Shown here: piece by piece, positions 8,481 to 17,693 of the stretch
How positions within the stretch are numbered: the first letter of the stretch is position 1
How the letters are laid out: each line of letters starts with the position of its first letter
Assembly (NCBI GenBank): GCA_031261625.1
Contig: JAISJG010000002.1
Location: forward strand, 1 to 46,773
Length of the DNA stretch: 46,773 nt
Source: Candidatus Methanoplasma sp.
Lineage (GTDB): Archaea; Thermoplasmatota; Thermoplasmata; Methanomassiliicoccales; Methanomethylophilaceae
Direction: 5' to 3'
Made by a program: the position numbers and the translations under genes
Notes under the pieces: model-generated
What the model was told of the DNA's origin: nothing
Database searches by the model: none
Seen by the model: the letters and a program-made list of their open reading frames with translations, nothing else

Positions 8481-10043
8481 TTAGGAATCGGAGTTTGTTT
8501 TCGGATCCGTATGCACATCCACCTGCGGATAGGGTATGTTTATGCCGTTCGCGAGGAACGCATTGTACATGCCTTCTCTGAGCTCTCTTGTGGAGCCGGC
8601 GACCGCATCGTAGTTGTCTATGTAGATGGAAAGTCTGATCTCGACGCTCGAATCATTGAGCGCCGTCATTCCTGTGCCGGGCATTCCGACGACCCCCGAT
8701 TTTACGACCCTCGGGTGGGCCATTGCGACATCGATCATCAGTTTCTTCACTTTGTCCAGGTCCGAGCCGTAGGCCACCTGCATGTAAATGTAGACCTTGT
8801 AGAAGTTGTTGGTCCTTGTGATATTGGTTATCGCGGCCGACGCAACAGCGTTGTTCGGCATTATTATATCCTCTTCGTTGTCCTGGTTTTTGAAGAGAGT
8901 GTTCATTATATTGACACTTTTCACTTCATACAATGCGGCAGTGGTCCCGATACGGACGTAATCCCCTGTTTTGAAAGGATGCGTTATCAGCAGCACAAGT
9001 CCGCTGAAGAACTGATTCAGGATGTTCTGGGCACCCAAAGTGATTCCTAAGCTCACGATTCCTGCACCGGTTATTACGGCGGTCAGGTTGAATCCAAGTG
9101 CGGAAAGAAGGAGCATCGTGGCGAACACGGTTATCACCAACTTTCCGAACAGACGCAGAACCGGTCCGACCTCGACCCCTGTGTTGCGTCCGTCCTTGTT
9201 GACCCTGGTAGAGACGTTCTGGACGAATATGGAGTATATCCTCCAGATGATGTATGCACCGAATATGATATACAGTATGTCGAACCACATGTCCAGCGAT
9301 CCGATTATCTCTTCATCCGCACCGTACACGCGGAGACACCTCCCTATGGCGTACAGGCCGACGATGAGCGGTGCGAGTTTTCTGATCTCATGTTTGAGGG
9401 ATTTTCCCATCTCTTTGTTTCCGAAGACAAGGATGTGTACGACGATGGGCATTGCGACCTCGATGATTATGATACCGATCAGCATCCAAAGAAGGAGTGT
9501 GATGACCGTCGCGGTTATCGCACCGTCAAACGGTTCGGGGAACGGATTGTCGAAGATACCCAGGATCTTGTTGTATGCACTGCCGGACGAGAGGTCGGAA
9601 GTAACTTTCAGACCGACGATGAACGGGTCCAGGGAAACCTCTGCCGATCCGGTGTGCAGTGTTTTGATCTTAAGCACCATGGTTATTGCATAATCTGTGG
9701 CGTGGGCATACTTATCCACATCCACCTGTGCCGTGATATTGATGCTCTCACGACCTCCTATCTCAAAGGAAGGTCTGTTGAACGATATCGTGGTGCCGGG
9801 GACTTCGTTCACCTCGATCATCACCATGCGTCTGTTGTCGATATCACCGGCGGGCAGGAAGTTGGATACGATGATGTTGAAACTCTTGGATCCCCCTGCT
9901 TCGACGGTCAGTGTATTGTCATAAGATGTCACTTCGACGTCGGAGGGGTCAAGGCCAGAGCTGACCGAAGATGCAGGCACCGATAGGATGAGCACCGACA
10001 GGACGGCTATCAGGATAACAGCCGCCGTTCCTCTGGACTTCAT
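8481..10043 (-). CDS. MscS-family mechanosensitive channel with extracytoplasmic N-domain
   Basis: 520 aa from ATG 10043. Residues about 6-25 form a signal-like hydrophobic segment, followed by a roughly 150-residue beta-rich extracytoplasmic domain, then transmembrane helices near residues 175-205 and in the central part, the pore helix (GAGIVSLGITLGAQNILNQFFSGLVLL) and the cytoplasmic beta domain (FKTGDYVRI...IIMPNNAVASAAITN). This is the MscS architecture that opens on membrane tension and releases solutes. The larger ORF starts 8 codons earlier, but an AT-rich TATA-like element (10066-10075) sits about 25 nt before 10043, favouring a leaderless start there. Confidence 0.9.
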   Translation of the reverse strand: MKSRGTAAVILIAVLSVLILSVPASSVSSGLDPSDVEVTSYDNTLTVEAGGSKSFNIIVSNFLPAGDIDNRRMVMIEVNEVPGTTISFNRPSFEIGGRESINITAQVDVDKYAHATDYAITMVLKIKTLHTGSAEVSLDPFIVGLKVTSDLSSGSAYNKILGIFDNPFPEPFDGAITATVITLLLWMLIGIIIIEVAMPIVVHILVFGNKEMGKSLKHEIRKLAPLIVGLYAIGRCLRVYGADEEIIGSLDMWFDILYIIFGAYIIWRIYSIFVQNVSTRVNKDGRNTGVEVGPVLRLFGKLVITVFATMLLLSALGFNLTAVITGAGIVSLGITLGAQNILNQFFSGLVLLITHPFKTGDYVRIGTTAALYEVKSVNIMNTLFKNQDNEEDIIMPNNAVASAAITNITRTNNFYKVYIYMQVAYGSDLDKVKKLMIDVAMAHPRVVKSGVVGMPGTGMTALNDSSVEIRLSIYIDNYDAVAGSTRELREGMYNAFLANGINIPYPQVDVHTDPKTNSDS

Positions 10044-10099
10044 AAATTCCTGATATAATAACAGCATAAAATAATATCCGTCGACAAACTACCCGTATC
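10044..10099. promoter_or_regulatory. Divergent leaderless promoter region
   Basis: This 56-bp gap serves MscS (minus) and the prepilin peptidase (plus). The AT-rich core CATAAAATAATATC (10065-10078) can be read as a TATA box in both directions, about 25 nt from each start codon, so both mRNAs would be leaderless. Confidence 0.4.
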
Positions 10100-10963
10100 G
10101 TGGAAGGAATAGCTTACTTCGGGATCGCAGCACTCCTGATAACAGTCCCGGTATTGGTGTCTGCAAGTCTGAGCGACTGGAAGGAAAGGGAAGTCTCAGA
10201 CATACACTGGTTAATCCTCGGTGTAACGGGACTCGTTCTTTTCACATCGTATTCGCTGTACGAGAACGGTTTCAGATGGGAGTACCTGTGTCTTGCATTG
10301 GCCACGGTCATGATCCTTATGGACATACTCTGGGACAAGGAATGGAACCCTATAATCTTCTATCCGATAATGGCCCTTTTGTTCATCGTTCCTCTGTATT
10401 CGAACATCGACGATCCCCTTAATCGGATATGGGCTACTATACCCGTATGTTACCTTATCTTCATGGGCATGTATGTCTTCGGAATAGTCAGAGGAGGTGC
10501 GGATGCGAAGTGCATAATCACATTATCGATAATGTTCCCGCTCTATCCTTCGTTTTCGGGACTCCCGTTAATCCCGGTATCCGGGGATGCCGCAAGCGAT
10601 ATTTTCGTACCCGCGATCTCAATACTCTTCCTCGCCGCGATATTCTCTCTCACATTGGTCTTCTATTTCATGGTCGTGAACATAAAGAACGGGGACAGAG
10701 GGAGGCATTTCCTGTCCGGTTACCGGTTGCCGGTCGATGTTGCCGAAAGATCCAAAGTATGGCCGGTCGAGGATGTGGTCGAAGGAGAGATAGTACCGGC
10801 ACGCATCTCGAATTCGGATGACGAACTGCCGGAGATATATGCCAGACTGAAAGAGTTCGGTGCCGAGAAGGTCTGGGTAACGCCGATGATACCCTTCATA
10901 ATCCCGCTCTGTGCGGCGACGGTATTCATTCTGATGATAGGGAATCCGATATTCCTTATCTGA
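10100..10963 (+). CDS. A24 prepilin/preflagellin peptidase-like membrane protease
   Basis: 287 aa polytopic membrane protein. The two aspartates of the A24 aspartyl protease family are visible: Asp26 in SLSDWKEREVSD and Asp135 in RGGADAK (the GxGD-like motif). About six hydrophobic segments surround a soluble insert near residues 205-265, longer than in minimal archaeal FlaK/PibD enzymes. It would trim type IV pilin-like signal peptides at the inner face of the membrane. No pilin or archaellum genes are in the window. GTG start, probably leaderless. The 3' end overlaps the converging amrS gene by 8 bp. Confidence 0.82.
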   Translation: MEGIAYFGIAALLITVPVLVSASLSDWKEREVSDIHWLILGVTGLVLFTSYSLYENGFRWEYLCLALATVMILMDILWDKEWNPIIFYPIMALLFIVPLYSNIDDPLNRIWATIPVCYLIFMGMYVFGIVRGGADAKCIITLSIMFPLYPSFSGLPLIPVSGDAASDIFVPAISILFLAAIFSLTLVFYFMVVNIKNGDRGRHFLSGYRLPVDVAERSKVWPVEDVVEGEIVPARISNSDDELPEIYARLKEFGAEKVWVTPMIPFIIPLCAATVFILMIGNPIFLI

Positions 10964-11969
10964 TGATATTCAGTTTGTGTTTGCAACGGGCGCACCTGTT
11001 GCCGTCCAAGGCTACAAGGTCGATAAGATAACCTGTGCGGCGGATAACGAGGGAGCCGCACTCCGGACAATAAGTATCCGAGCCGTCATCGGTAAGGACA
11101 TTCCCTATGTAGGCATATTCTATGCCGGATTCCATTGCGGTTTCTCTGCACGCCAAAAGCGTGTCCACAGGGGTCATCGGGACGTGCATCATCTCGAAAT
11201 CCGGATGGAATCTGGAGAAATGTATAGGAACGTCGGCGGACAGGCTGTCCCTTACCCAGAGGCAGAATCTTGATATCTCCTCTTCGGAGTCGTTGTATCC
11301 CGGTATCACGAGGTACGTGATCTCCAGATGCACTTTTTCCTCGTAGACTATCTCGCAGGTCCTCATCACATCGGCGAGGTGGCCTCCGCAGACCTTCATA
11401 TAGAAATCGTCAGTGAAACCTTTGACATCCACATTCATGGCATCGGATACTTTGCACAGGTCTCTGAGCGGGGCCTCGTTGATCATTCCGTTGGTGATTA
11501 TCACCAGTTTGAGGTCGGGATCATACGCCGCGATGTCCATGATGTACTCGAACCATATGGTCGGTTCGTTATAGGTGAATGCCAGGACATCGAACTTTTC
11601 CTTCCTGCACAGGGAGACGATATCCTCCGGGGATTCGTATGTGGTGCGTTTCTTGCCCGTCGGGGACATGGCTATCGCATAATTCTGACAGTTCTTGCAA
11701 GAAAGATTGCAACCTATCCCTCCGATGGAGAATATCTTGCTCTTCGGATAGTAATGATAGAGGGGCTTTTTCTCGATAGGGTCCACAGCGATGGAAGACA
11801 CCCTTCCGTAATTGTATGCGACGAGCATGTCCTCCTCACCTTTGCGGGAGCCGCATTTACCGAATCCTCCGACGGGTATGCGGCACCTGTGCGGGCACAG
11901 TTCACACACATAGCCAGCGCCATCCCTGCGGTAATATGACGCTTCGATAACAGGATTAATAGCGCCCAT
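10956..11969 (-). CDS. amrS: AmmeMemoRadiSam-system radical SAM protein
   Basis: 337 aa radical SAM enzyme. The [4Fe-4S] motif is CNLSCKNC (Cys87, Cys91, Cys94). An N-terminal cysteine cluster CELCPHRC (22-29) and a C-terminal zinc-ribbon pair (YCPECGS, RCARCK) frame the barrel, the arrangement of the AmrS/PflA-like group. The family is normally linked with AMMECR1 and Memo partners; neither is in the window, and the substrate is not known to me. It overlaps thiL by 14 bp and was probably co-transcribed after it. Confidence 0.87.
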   Translation of the reverse strand: MGAINPVIEASYYRRDGAGYVCELCPHRCRIPVGGFGKCGSRKGEEDMLVAYNYGRVSSIAVDPIEKKPLYHYYPKSKIFSIGGIGCNLSCKNCQNYAIAMSPTGKKRTTYESPEDIVSLCRKEKFDVLAFTYNEPTIWFEYIMDIAAYDPDLKLVIITNGMINEAPLRDLCKVSDAMNVDVKGFTDDFYMKVCGGHLADVMRTCEIVYEEKVHLEITYLVIPGYNDSEEEISRFCLWVRDSLSADVPIHFSRFHPDFEMMHVPMTPVDTLLACRETAMESGIEYAYIGNVLTDDGSDTYCPECGSLVIRRTGYLIDLVALDGNRCARCKHKLNIIR

Positions 11970-12897
11970 CTTTCATCATCGTCCTGTTCTCTCCTGTGGA
12001 GATGTACGGTCCGTTGCCGTTGGTCACCATGCCGATCACGGAGAATTCCAGATCGCTGTCATACAGGGAACCCATCTTCTCTTTGTCGAATGTGAACATC
12101 AGTTCATAATCCCCGCCCCAATAGAACAGCAGGTCGTCTTTGTCTATGCCCGTCATGGTACTGATCTCGCCGACATCATCGCCTTCTGGGATGAATTCCG
12201 TCTGCAGTTCCATTCCCACGTGGCTTGCACGGCATATGCTTTTCGCCGCTTCGGCAAGACCGTCGGACAGGTCCATACATGATGTCACCGCACCTGATTC
12301 CGAAAGGACCAGTCCTTCCCGTACTTTCGGTATCGGGACCATCAGAGCCGAAAGATTGTATTCGTTCTCGAGTCCGTTCTCGATGGCGGCGAATGCGGCG
12401 GCGGCCGAACCCAGTTGTCCGGTGACGGCTATCATATCGCCGGGTCTTGCTCCGGACCTCAGCAGAGGGGCCCTTCCTTCGAGGGTCCCGATGGCTGTTC
12501 CCGTGATCACTCCGGATCCGGGTTTGGTATCCCCGCCCAGGATGTGTGCGTTACAGAATTCGGCACATTGGTCCAGACCGCTCACGATATCGTAAAGGTA
12601 GTTCTCATCCAGATCGTCAGGCATCGCCAATGCCGTCAGAAGTCCCAACGGCTTTGCGCCCATGGCGGCAATATCGCTGAAGTTCACTGCGGCTGCGGTC
12701 CATCCGAACTGTTCGTATGTCATACCGGTGGGAAAATGTCTTTCGAATGTCACGATATCGGTGCTGGCAACGATCTTTCCGCCGGCTATATCCACGACCG
12801 CGGCATCGTCCTCGGAACCGAGGAACGGGCCCGGCCTGATTATGCCCATAAGGTTGCGGATGAGGGCCCGTTCGCCGACTTCCTTAAGAGAGGCCAT
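11956..12897 (-). CDS. thiL: Thiamine-monophosphate kinase
   Basis: 313 aa, last step of thiamine diphosphate synthesis (ThMP + ATP to ThDP). Seen: GSEDDAAVVD, NFSDIAAMGAKP, GGDTKPG, SCMDLSDGL and GGDYELMFT, the conserved Mg-ATP and substrate loops. The frame is open for 33 more codons, but MASLKEVGERALI is the family N-terminus, and a TATA-like TTATTTAA (about 12920-12927, minus strand) lies about 26 nt before ATG 12897, so a leaderless message starting here fits. Confidence 0.95.
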   Translation of the reverse strand: MASLKEVGERALIRNLMGIIRPGPFLGSEDDAAVVDIAGGKIVASTDIVTFERHFPTGMTYEQFGWTAAAVNFSDIAAMGAKPLGLLTALAMPDDLDENYLYDIVSGLDQCAEFCNAHILGGDTKPGSGVITGTAIGTLEGRAPLLRSGARPGDMIAVTGQLGSAAAAFAAIENGLENEYNLSALMVPIPKVREGLVLSESGAVTSCMDLSDGLAEAAKSICRASHVGMELQTEFIPEGDDVGEISTMTGIDKDDLLFYWGGDYELMFTFDKEKMGSLYDSDLEFSVIGMVTNGNGPYISTGENRTMMKDGRY

Positions 12898-12952
12898 TGG
12901 AGGGGGTATATTGTGGTTGTTAAATAACTTACTTCGTGTAATTCTCTCACGA

Positions 12953-13522
12953 TTACGAGCGTATCTTAGCGAGAGGATACTCGTTGGAAACCACATCGAA
13001 CACCATATCGAAAGACAGATCCATGGCGAGGGATATCGAAGTGCAGGAGTTTCCTTTTCTGTACAATAGCAGTATTTTTTTTACATTTTTCTCGCCTATC
13101 ACGGCGGAATGTATGGAAGATGCTACAGGTTCATAGGATTCCGGCGGAGGTCCGCCGGATTTTTTATGTACGTTCCAAACGGTGGATCTGCAGTTGGGGC
13201 ATCTTTTAGGCGGTTCGTCGGTCTTTCCGGCCCACGTATGGTCGCATTTAGTGCAATTGTACTTCTTCGGGCTGTTGGTCCAATGATACGATCCGCAGTC
13301 GGGACATCTTCTTGTATTGTATGCCGAGGTCTTCCACTCGTGACCGCAACGGGCACAGGTGTGGTGTTTCAGAGGTCTCATCCAGAGTGTGGATCTGCAA
13401 TGCGGACAGCTGATGGGAGGTTTTTTGGGGTTACGAGGAATCCAAACATGTGAGCACTTTGTGCATACGAATGATCCGTCATTCGATTGATCGATAGGCT
13501 CTTCCTCGGTTTTTCTGGACAT
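12953..13522 (-). CDS. Protein with three tandem zinc ribbons
   Basis: 189 aa, soluble. Three CxxC...CPxC ribbons follow one another: CTKC...CPHC (about 20-42), CARC...CPDC (56-76) and CTKC...CPNC (90-112), each with a W two to four residues after the first pair. The C-terminal 70 residues are free of cysteine pairs and could hold a small helix-turn-helix. A nucleic-acid-binding or transcription role is plausible, but I do not recognise a named family. Start supported by GGAGG 8 nt upstream and a TATA element (about 13569-13578). Confidence 0.75.
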   Translation of the reverse strand: MSRKTEEEPIDQSNDGSFVCTKCSHVWIPRNPKKPPISCPHCRSTLWMRPLKHHTCARCGHEWKTSAYNTRRCPDCGSYHWTNSPKKYNCTKCDHTWAGKTDEPPKRCPNCRSTVWNVHKKSGGPPPESYEPVASSIHSAVIGEKNVKKILLLYRKGNSCTSISLAMDLSFDMVFDVVSNEYPLAKIRS

Positions 13523-14030
13523 GATTTCCCTCCGAATTGCCCCCCCATATGGTAATTATATCCGATAAGTTTATAATATGTTGGATGAAAACCACAATTC
13601 CGTTATTTTCTTTTCTACTTGAAAAATATGACAATAATCAATAACCAATGGCCAATTGGATGGATGTTCTGTAATACAATATAAATAACAATCTATTGAA
13701 AACGATAATTATGCAGTCAATCTAACCAAGAAAATATATACCATGTGAAAAATGCGAGGTAAAACCACTTCCAAGAGGGGGCATCGGAAATGTTTTCGAA
13801 ACCTACCTGTGTAGATTTCTGAAAGGTCTTGAATAACCACAGGCTCCGATACGAATCTCTCTAAATCGTTTCCAAACCGTTTCCTCCACCATTCAAACCA
13901 CTTCCAAACATCTTTCAAATTTCTACTTAAACCCTCTTTTCCGCGTACACATACGGTTACGCGCGGACACGAGAAGACGGGTAACGACCAAATCCTTAAT
14001 ACAAGTGCGACAATCAGTGGTCGGTCACAA
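13523..14030. other. 508-bp AT-rich intergenic region
   Basis: No convincing gene. The left part (13540-13740) is strongly AT-rich and carries the promoter of the zinc-ribbon gene. 13709-13918 holds an open minus frame rich in Trp/Arg without ribosome site; GGAAGTGGTTT occurs twice on its strand. 13942-13963 is a possible hairpin (CGCGTA/TACGCG). CGACCA (13985-13990) and TGGTCG (14018-14023) form widely spaced inverted arms just before the larA-like gene, possible regulator half-sites. Confidence 0.5.
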
Positions 14031-15272
14031 ATGATAGTCGATGTGAAATACGGAAAGGACGGCGTTCAGAAGATCGATATTCCCGACAGCAACTACATCG
14101 GGACATTCTATCCCAAAGATGTTCAATGCGGTGATCCCGACGAGGTAATCAACAGGTCGATAGACGATCCCATAGGGTACGAATCGCTGGAAAGTTTCCT
14201 TGCCGGAGGTAAAGATATCGTGTTCATAGTCAACGACGGTACCCGTCCGACCCCGACCGCAAAGGTACTTCACGCACTTTCAAAGAGGATGGACCTGAGA
14301 AAAGCGAGGTACATCATCGCCACAGGTACGCACAGGGATATGACCCAAGAAGAGTACGATTTCGTATTCGGACAGCATTACGAAGAGCTGAAGGACCGCA
14401 TAATCTGTCATGACGCAAAGACATCGGAGTGCGTCAACCTCGGTACTTCCAAGAACGGAACCCCAATGGAGGTCAACAAAGTCGCGGTGGAGGCCGACCG
14501 TCTTGTGATAATCACAAGCGTGGAACCCCACTATTTCGCAGGATACACCGGAGGAAGAAAATCATTCCTTCCCGGAGTGGCATCGTTCAGGACGGTCGAA
14601 GCGAACCACAAGCTCGCCATGAGCAAAGCGGCACAGTCCCTGGCACTTAAGGGGAACCCGGTGCATGAGGATATGATGGATGCCCTCGAAGTGGTAAAAG
14701 GAAAGGAGATATTCTCCATACAGATGGTCTTGGACAGACACCAGAACATCTACAAAGCGGCATCCGGCAGCCTTAATCCGGCGTTCGACAGGGCCGTGGA
14801 ATGGGCGAACGAAGTGTTCTCCGTCCCGATCCCGGAAAAAGCGGACGTGGTGATATCGGTGGCCCCGTATCCTATGGACGTTGATCTGTACCAGTCGCAG
14901 AAGGCGTTGGACAACGGGAAATGGGCACTGAAAGAAGGCGGGAAGATAGTCATGGTCTCAAAATGCAGGGAAGGAATAGGACACGCTACATTCCTGACCC
15001 AGCTTTCGACTTCGAAAGATCCGAAACAGGTCCTCGAGAACCTGAAAGCGGAGTACAAGCTCGGATATCATAAGGCGGCCAAGATGGCCGAGATATCCAT
15101 ATGGGCGGACATCTGGGCGGTCACGGACCTCGACCCGGAGATAATAAGGTCGGCGAACATAACACCGTTCCCGTCGGTCGCAGATGCCGTCAAAGAAGCA
15201 CTAAGATTAAAACCGGACGCGAAATTCATCGTGCTGATGGACGGAAGCGTCACTATACCCAGGGTGGCATGA
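14031..15272 (+). CDS. larA: LarA-like nickel-pincer lactate racemase family protein
   Basis: 413 aa. LarA enzymes use a nickel-pincer nucleotide covalently bound to a lysine to racemise lactate or related 2-hydroxy acids. Seen: DGTRPTP (69-75), a histidine in ATGTHRDMT (His101), His167 and Lys177 in EPHYFAGYTGGRKSFLPG, and His193 in EANHK; these match the positions of the catalytic histidines and cofactor lysine of Lactobacillus LarA. The substrate may differ, since many homologues act on other acids. No larB, larC or larE cofactor genes are in the window. It is followed with no gap by an HdrD-like protein. Confidence 0.85.
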   Translation: MIVDVKYGKDGVQKIDIPDSNYIGTFYPKDVQCGDPDEVINRSIDDPIGYESLESFLAGGKDIVFIVNDGTRPTPTAKVLHALSKRMDLRKARYIIATGTHRDMTQEEYDFVFGQHYEELKDRIICHDAKTSECVNLGTSKNGTPMEVNKVAVEADRLVIITSVEPHYFAGYTGGRKSFLPGVASFRTVEANHKLAMSKAAQSLALKGNPVHEDMMDALEVVKGKEIFSIQMVLDRHQNIYKAASGSLNPAFDRAVEWANEVFSVPIPEKADVVISVAPYPMDVDLYQSQKALDNGKWALKEGGKIVMVSKCREGIGHATFLTQLSTSKDPKQVLENLKAEYKLGYHKAAKMAEISIWADIWAVTDLDPEIIRSANITPFPSVADAVKEALRLKPDAKFIVLMDGSVTIPRVA

Positions 15273-16373
15273 ATGAGCGAATTCAAAGCAGATAAGATCG
15301 AGAAGGTAAAGCAGGCACTCAACACATGTACCATGTGCGGGTTCTGCAAGAGCGTTTGCCCGTCGTTCAAATCGATAGGATGGGATTCCGCACTGTCGAG
15401 AGGACGCATTGTGCTCACATACGGATTGCTGAACGGAGATATCCAGGCGGACGATTCGGTCATCGAGAACATGTACACCTGCACAACATGTGCGGATTGT
15501 GTCAGAAGATGTCCGTCCAAAGTCGATATAGTGGACATTATCGAGATGTGCCGCGCGGATCTCGTAAAGAACGGTCACATGCTGCCGAAGCACAGGTCCA
15601 TGGCGGAAAGCGTGAAAAACTACGGCAACCCGTTCGGAGAGAAGATTCCGGCTGTGGACACCATAGGATTGAAACCCCACAAAGCGGAAGTAGGTTACTT
15701 CGCAGGATGTACGGCGACATACCGTGCAAAGAAGACATCCGCTGCCGCAATATCCATATTCAGGAAACTGGGAACCGATTTCACAACGCTCGACGAGGTG
15801 TGCTGCGGATCCGTTCTCCAGAGGGTCGGGGTAGATGAGGAAGAGGTCGTCAAACTGATGAAGAGGAACGTCGATGCCATCAAGGCATTGGGCGTCAAGA
15901 CACTGGTACTCTCATGCGCCGGATGCTACAGGATGTTCAAAATGGAATATCCCAAATTCGTGGATGTTCCCTTCGAGGTTCTTCATATAACCGAGTTCCT
16001 TGCGAAACAGGACCTCAAACTCACACCGTTGGAAGGAAAGATCACATATCACGACCCGTGCCACTTGGGAAGACACTGCGGAGTGTACGAACCCCCGAGA
16101 GAGGTCATAAAGAAATTCCCCGGAGCGGAGCTGAAGGAGATGAGCTTCAACCGTTCGACCAGCCACTGCTGCGGAGGCGGCGGAGGAGTGAGGGCGGCAT
16201 TCCCGGAGGAAGCCAGAGATATAGCATCCACAAGGCTCGATGAAGCGGCTTTCGCGGACACGATCATAACGACTTGTCCGTTCTGTGTCACCAACCTCGA
16301 TGCATCGAAAGGCGACAGGAAGATCAAAGTGGTCGACCTCACCGAATTGGTGGACGACCATCTGATAGCATGA
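15273..16373 (+). CDS. HdrD/GlcF-like iron-sulfur protein with two CCG domains
   Basis: 366 aa. N-terminal pair of [4Fe-4S] motifs CTMCGFCKSVCP (Cys19-29) and CTTCADCVRRCP (Cys70-80), then two complete cysteine-rich CCG domains (DEVCCGS...SCAGC and CHLGRHC...HCCGGGGG...TCPFC) of the kind that hold the catalytic noncubane clusters in heterodisulfide reductase HdrD and related subunits of lactate/glycolate oxidases. It starts directly after the larA-like stop, so a joint role in 2-hydroxy-acid oxidation or electron transfer is possible; it could instead be a true HdrD paralogue. No FAD-binding partner is adjacent. Confidence 0.85.
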   Translation: MSEFKADKIEKVKQALNTCTMCGFCKSVCPSFKSIGWDSALSRGRIVLTYGLLNGDIQADDSVIENMYTCTTCADCVRRCPSKVDIVDIIEMCRADLVKNGHMLPKHRSMAESVKNYGNPFGEKIPAVDTIGLKPHKAEVGYFAGCTATYRAKKTSAAAISIFRKLGTDFTTLDEVCCGSVLQRVGVDEEEVVKLMKRNVDAIKALGVKTLVLSCAGCYRMFKMEYPKFVDVPFEVLHITEFLAKQDLKLTPLEGKITYHDPCHLGRHCGVYEPPREVIKKFPGAELKEMSFNRSTSHCCGGGGGVRAAFPEEARDIASTRLDEAAFADTIITTCPFCVTNLDASKGDRKIKVVDLTELVDDHLIA

Positions 16374-17164
16374 TCCGGAGGGACTGGCACAGACCCGTGA
16401 ACGGCAGTCCGTTCATAATGGGTGTGCTCAACGTAACTCCGGATTCTTTCTCCGACGGAGGAAGATTCTTCTTGAAAGACGATGCCGTAAGGCACGCTTT
16501 CGAACTTGTAGACCAAGGCGCAGACATTATCGACATCGGCGGGGAATCCACCCGTCCGGGATCGGTACCGATATCTGCGGAAGAAGAGAAGAAAAGGATA
16601 ATCCCGGTGATCAGGGAGATCGCATCCTCGACGGATGTTCCGATCTCCGTTGATACGATGAAAGCGGAGGTCATGGAGGCAGCTCTCGATGCCGGTGCCC
16701 GTATCATCAACGACATATGCGGCCTCACCGATCCGAAGATGATGGCTTTGGCAGTGTCTTCCAGTGTACCTGTCGTGATAATGCATATGCACGGGGCCGT
16801 AGACAAATTCGCAAATAATCTGATGGAAGGAGATGCCCTGCTGACGATACGCAACTTTCTCTACGGAATGGCAGAGACGGCAGTCGATGCGGGCGTCGAC
16901 AGGAGGAACATTATCCTTGACCCAGGCGTCGGTTTCGGAAAGACCCCGGAACAGAATATACAGATAATCCGCAACAGTTCGTACTTCGGTGCGGAATATC
17001 CCGTACTCATCGGACCGTCCAGGAAAAGATTCCTTTCTTACGGGTTCCCCGGACTGGAAAAAGACGAAGCGACCGCGGAGGCTTCCAGGATATCCGCGGA
17101 CAGCGGTGCCGATATAATCAGGGTACATAATGTGCCTCTGATCAGAAAGGCGTTAGAGAACTGA
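16370..17164 (+). CDS. folP: Dihydropteroate synthase
   Basis: 264 aa TIM barrel joining p-aminobenzoate to 6-hydroxymethyl-dihydropterin diphosphate. Canonical bacterial-type motifs: GVLNVTPDSFSDGG, DIGGESTRPG, ISVDTMKAEVMEAA, INDICG, DPGVGFGKT and GPSRKRF. Start ATG 16370 overlaps the preceding stop as ATGA. Such a clean folP suggests folate synthesis rather than methanopterin, which fits an archaeon lacking the methyl branch of methanogenesis (inference), and possibly transfer from bacteria. Confidence 0.93.
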   Translation: MIRRDWHRPVNGSPFIMGVLNVTPDSFSDGGRFFLKDDAVRHAFELVDQGADIIDIGGESTRPGSVPISAEEEKKRIIPVIREIASSTDVPISVDTMKAEVMEAALDAGARIINDICGLTDPKMMALAVSSSVPVVIMHMHGAVDKFANNLMEGDALLTIRNFLYGMAETAVDAGVDRRNIILDPGVGFGKTPEQNIQIIRNSSYFGAEYPVLIGPSRKRFLSYGFPGLEKDEATAEASRISADSGADIIRVHNVPLIRKALEN

Positions 17165-17692
17165 TCAGTGCCTGGTGTAGACCAACGGCCTTTCGTCCTT
17201 CTCTTCGGGATGCTCGGAGAGATATTTTTCACGCTCTCCTCTGTATTCCCCGTACGGGATTATGCACCTCAGAAGACCGAGAAGAGACAGTATGACGATG
17301 AACCATGTGATATCAGCGGTGAATTCGAACGGTTCGACCGTAGCGGTCACGGTCCCGCCGGATGTGATGATCCACAGCCAAAGAATCGAGTACAATATCA
17401 TCGCTATATACAGTACCAGCCTGGAACGGCTGCCTTTCGGATAGAACGCCTTGAAAGTTGCAAGGATGATCAGAGGTATCCCGAATATCAGATACAGGAT
17501 CAGAATGCCCTTCAGAATATCGAATATCGTTACGAACTGGTCGTCCGCATCATAATTCTGACTAACTGAATCTATGATAAAATAGACCACCAGGGGCAGC
17601 ACGACATAGACGCAGATGTTCAGTATTGCGGATATGGCTGCTTTTTTCTTGGAGCCGGTGCTCCGGTCGAACTCGCTTTTAAGGGTCCTCAT
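17165..17692 (-). CDS. Four-helix membrane protein, function unknown
   Basis: 175 aa. Hydrophobic segments lie near residues 20-42, 60-82, 92-112 and 128-148; the N-terminus is basic and the C-terminal 25 residues are highly charged (EYRGEREKYLSEHPEEKDER). I do not recognise a family. It ends immediately next to folP (convergent) and begins 1 nt after the stop of the secreted-type protein encoded upstream, so the two probably form an operon. Confidence 0.65.
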   Translation of the reverse strand: MRTLKSEFDRSTGSKKKAAISAILNICVYVVLPLVVYFIIDSVSQNYDADDQFVTIFDILKGILILYLIFGIPLIILATFKAFYPKGSRSRLVLYIAMILYSILWLWIITSGGTVTATVEPFEFTADITWFIVILSLLGLLRCIIPYGEYRGEREKYLSEHPEEKDERPLVYTRH

Positions 17693-17693
17693 T

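Noticed and set aside
13709..13918. Minus-strand ORF of 69 codons, Trp/Arg-rich
   Set aside because: No ribosome site, promoter or recognised motif; lies in low-complexity AT-rich DNA.
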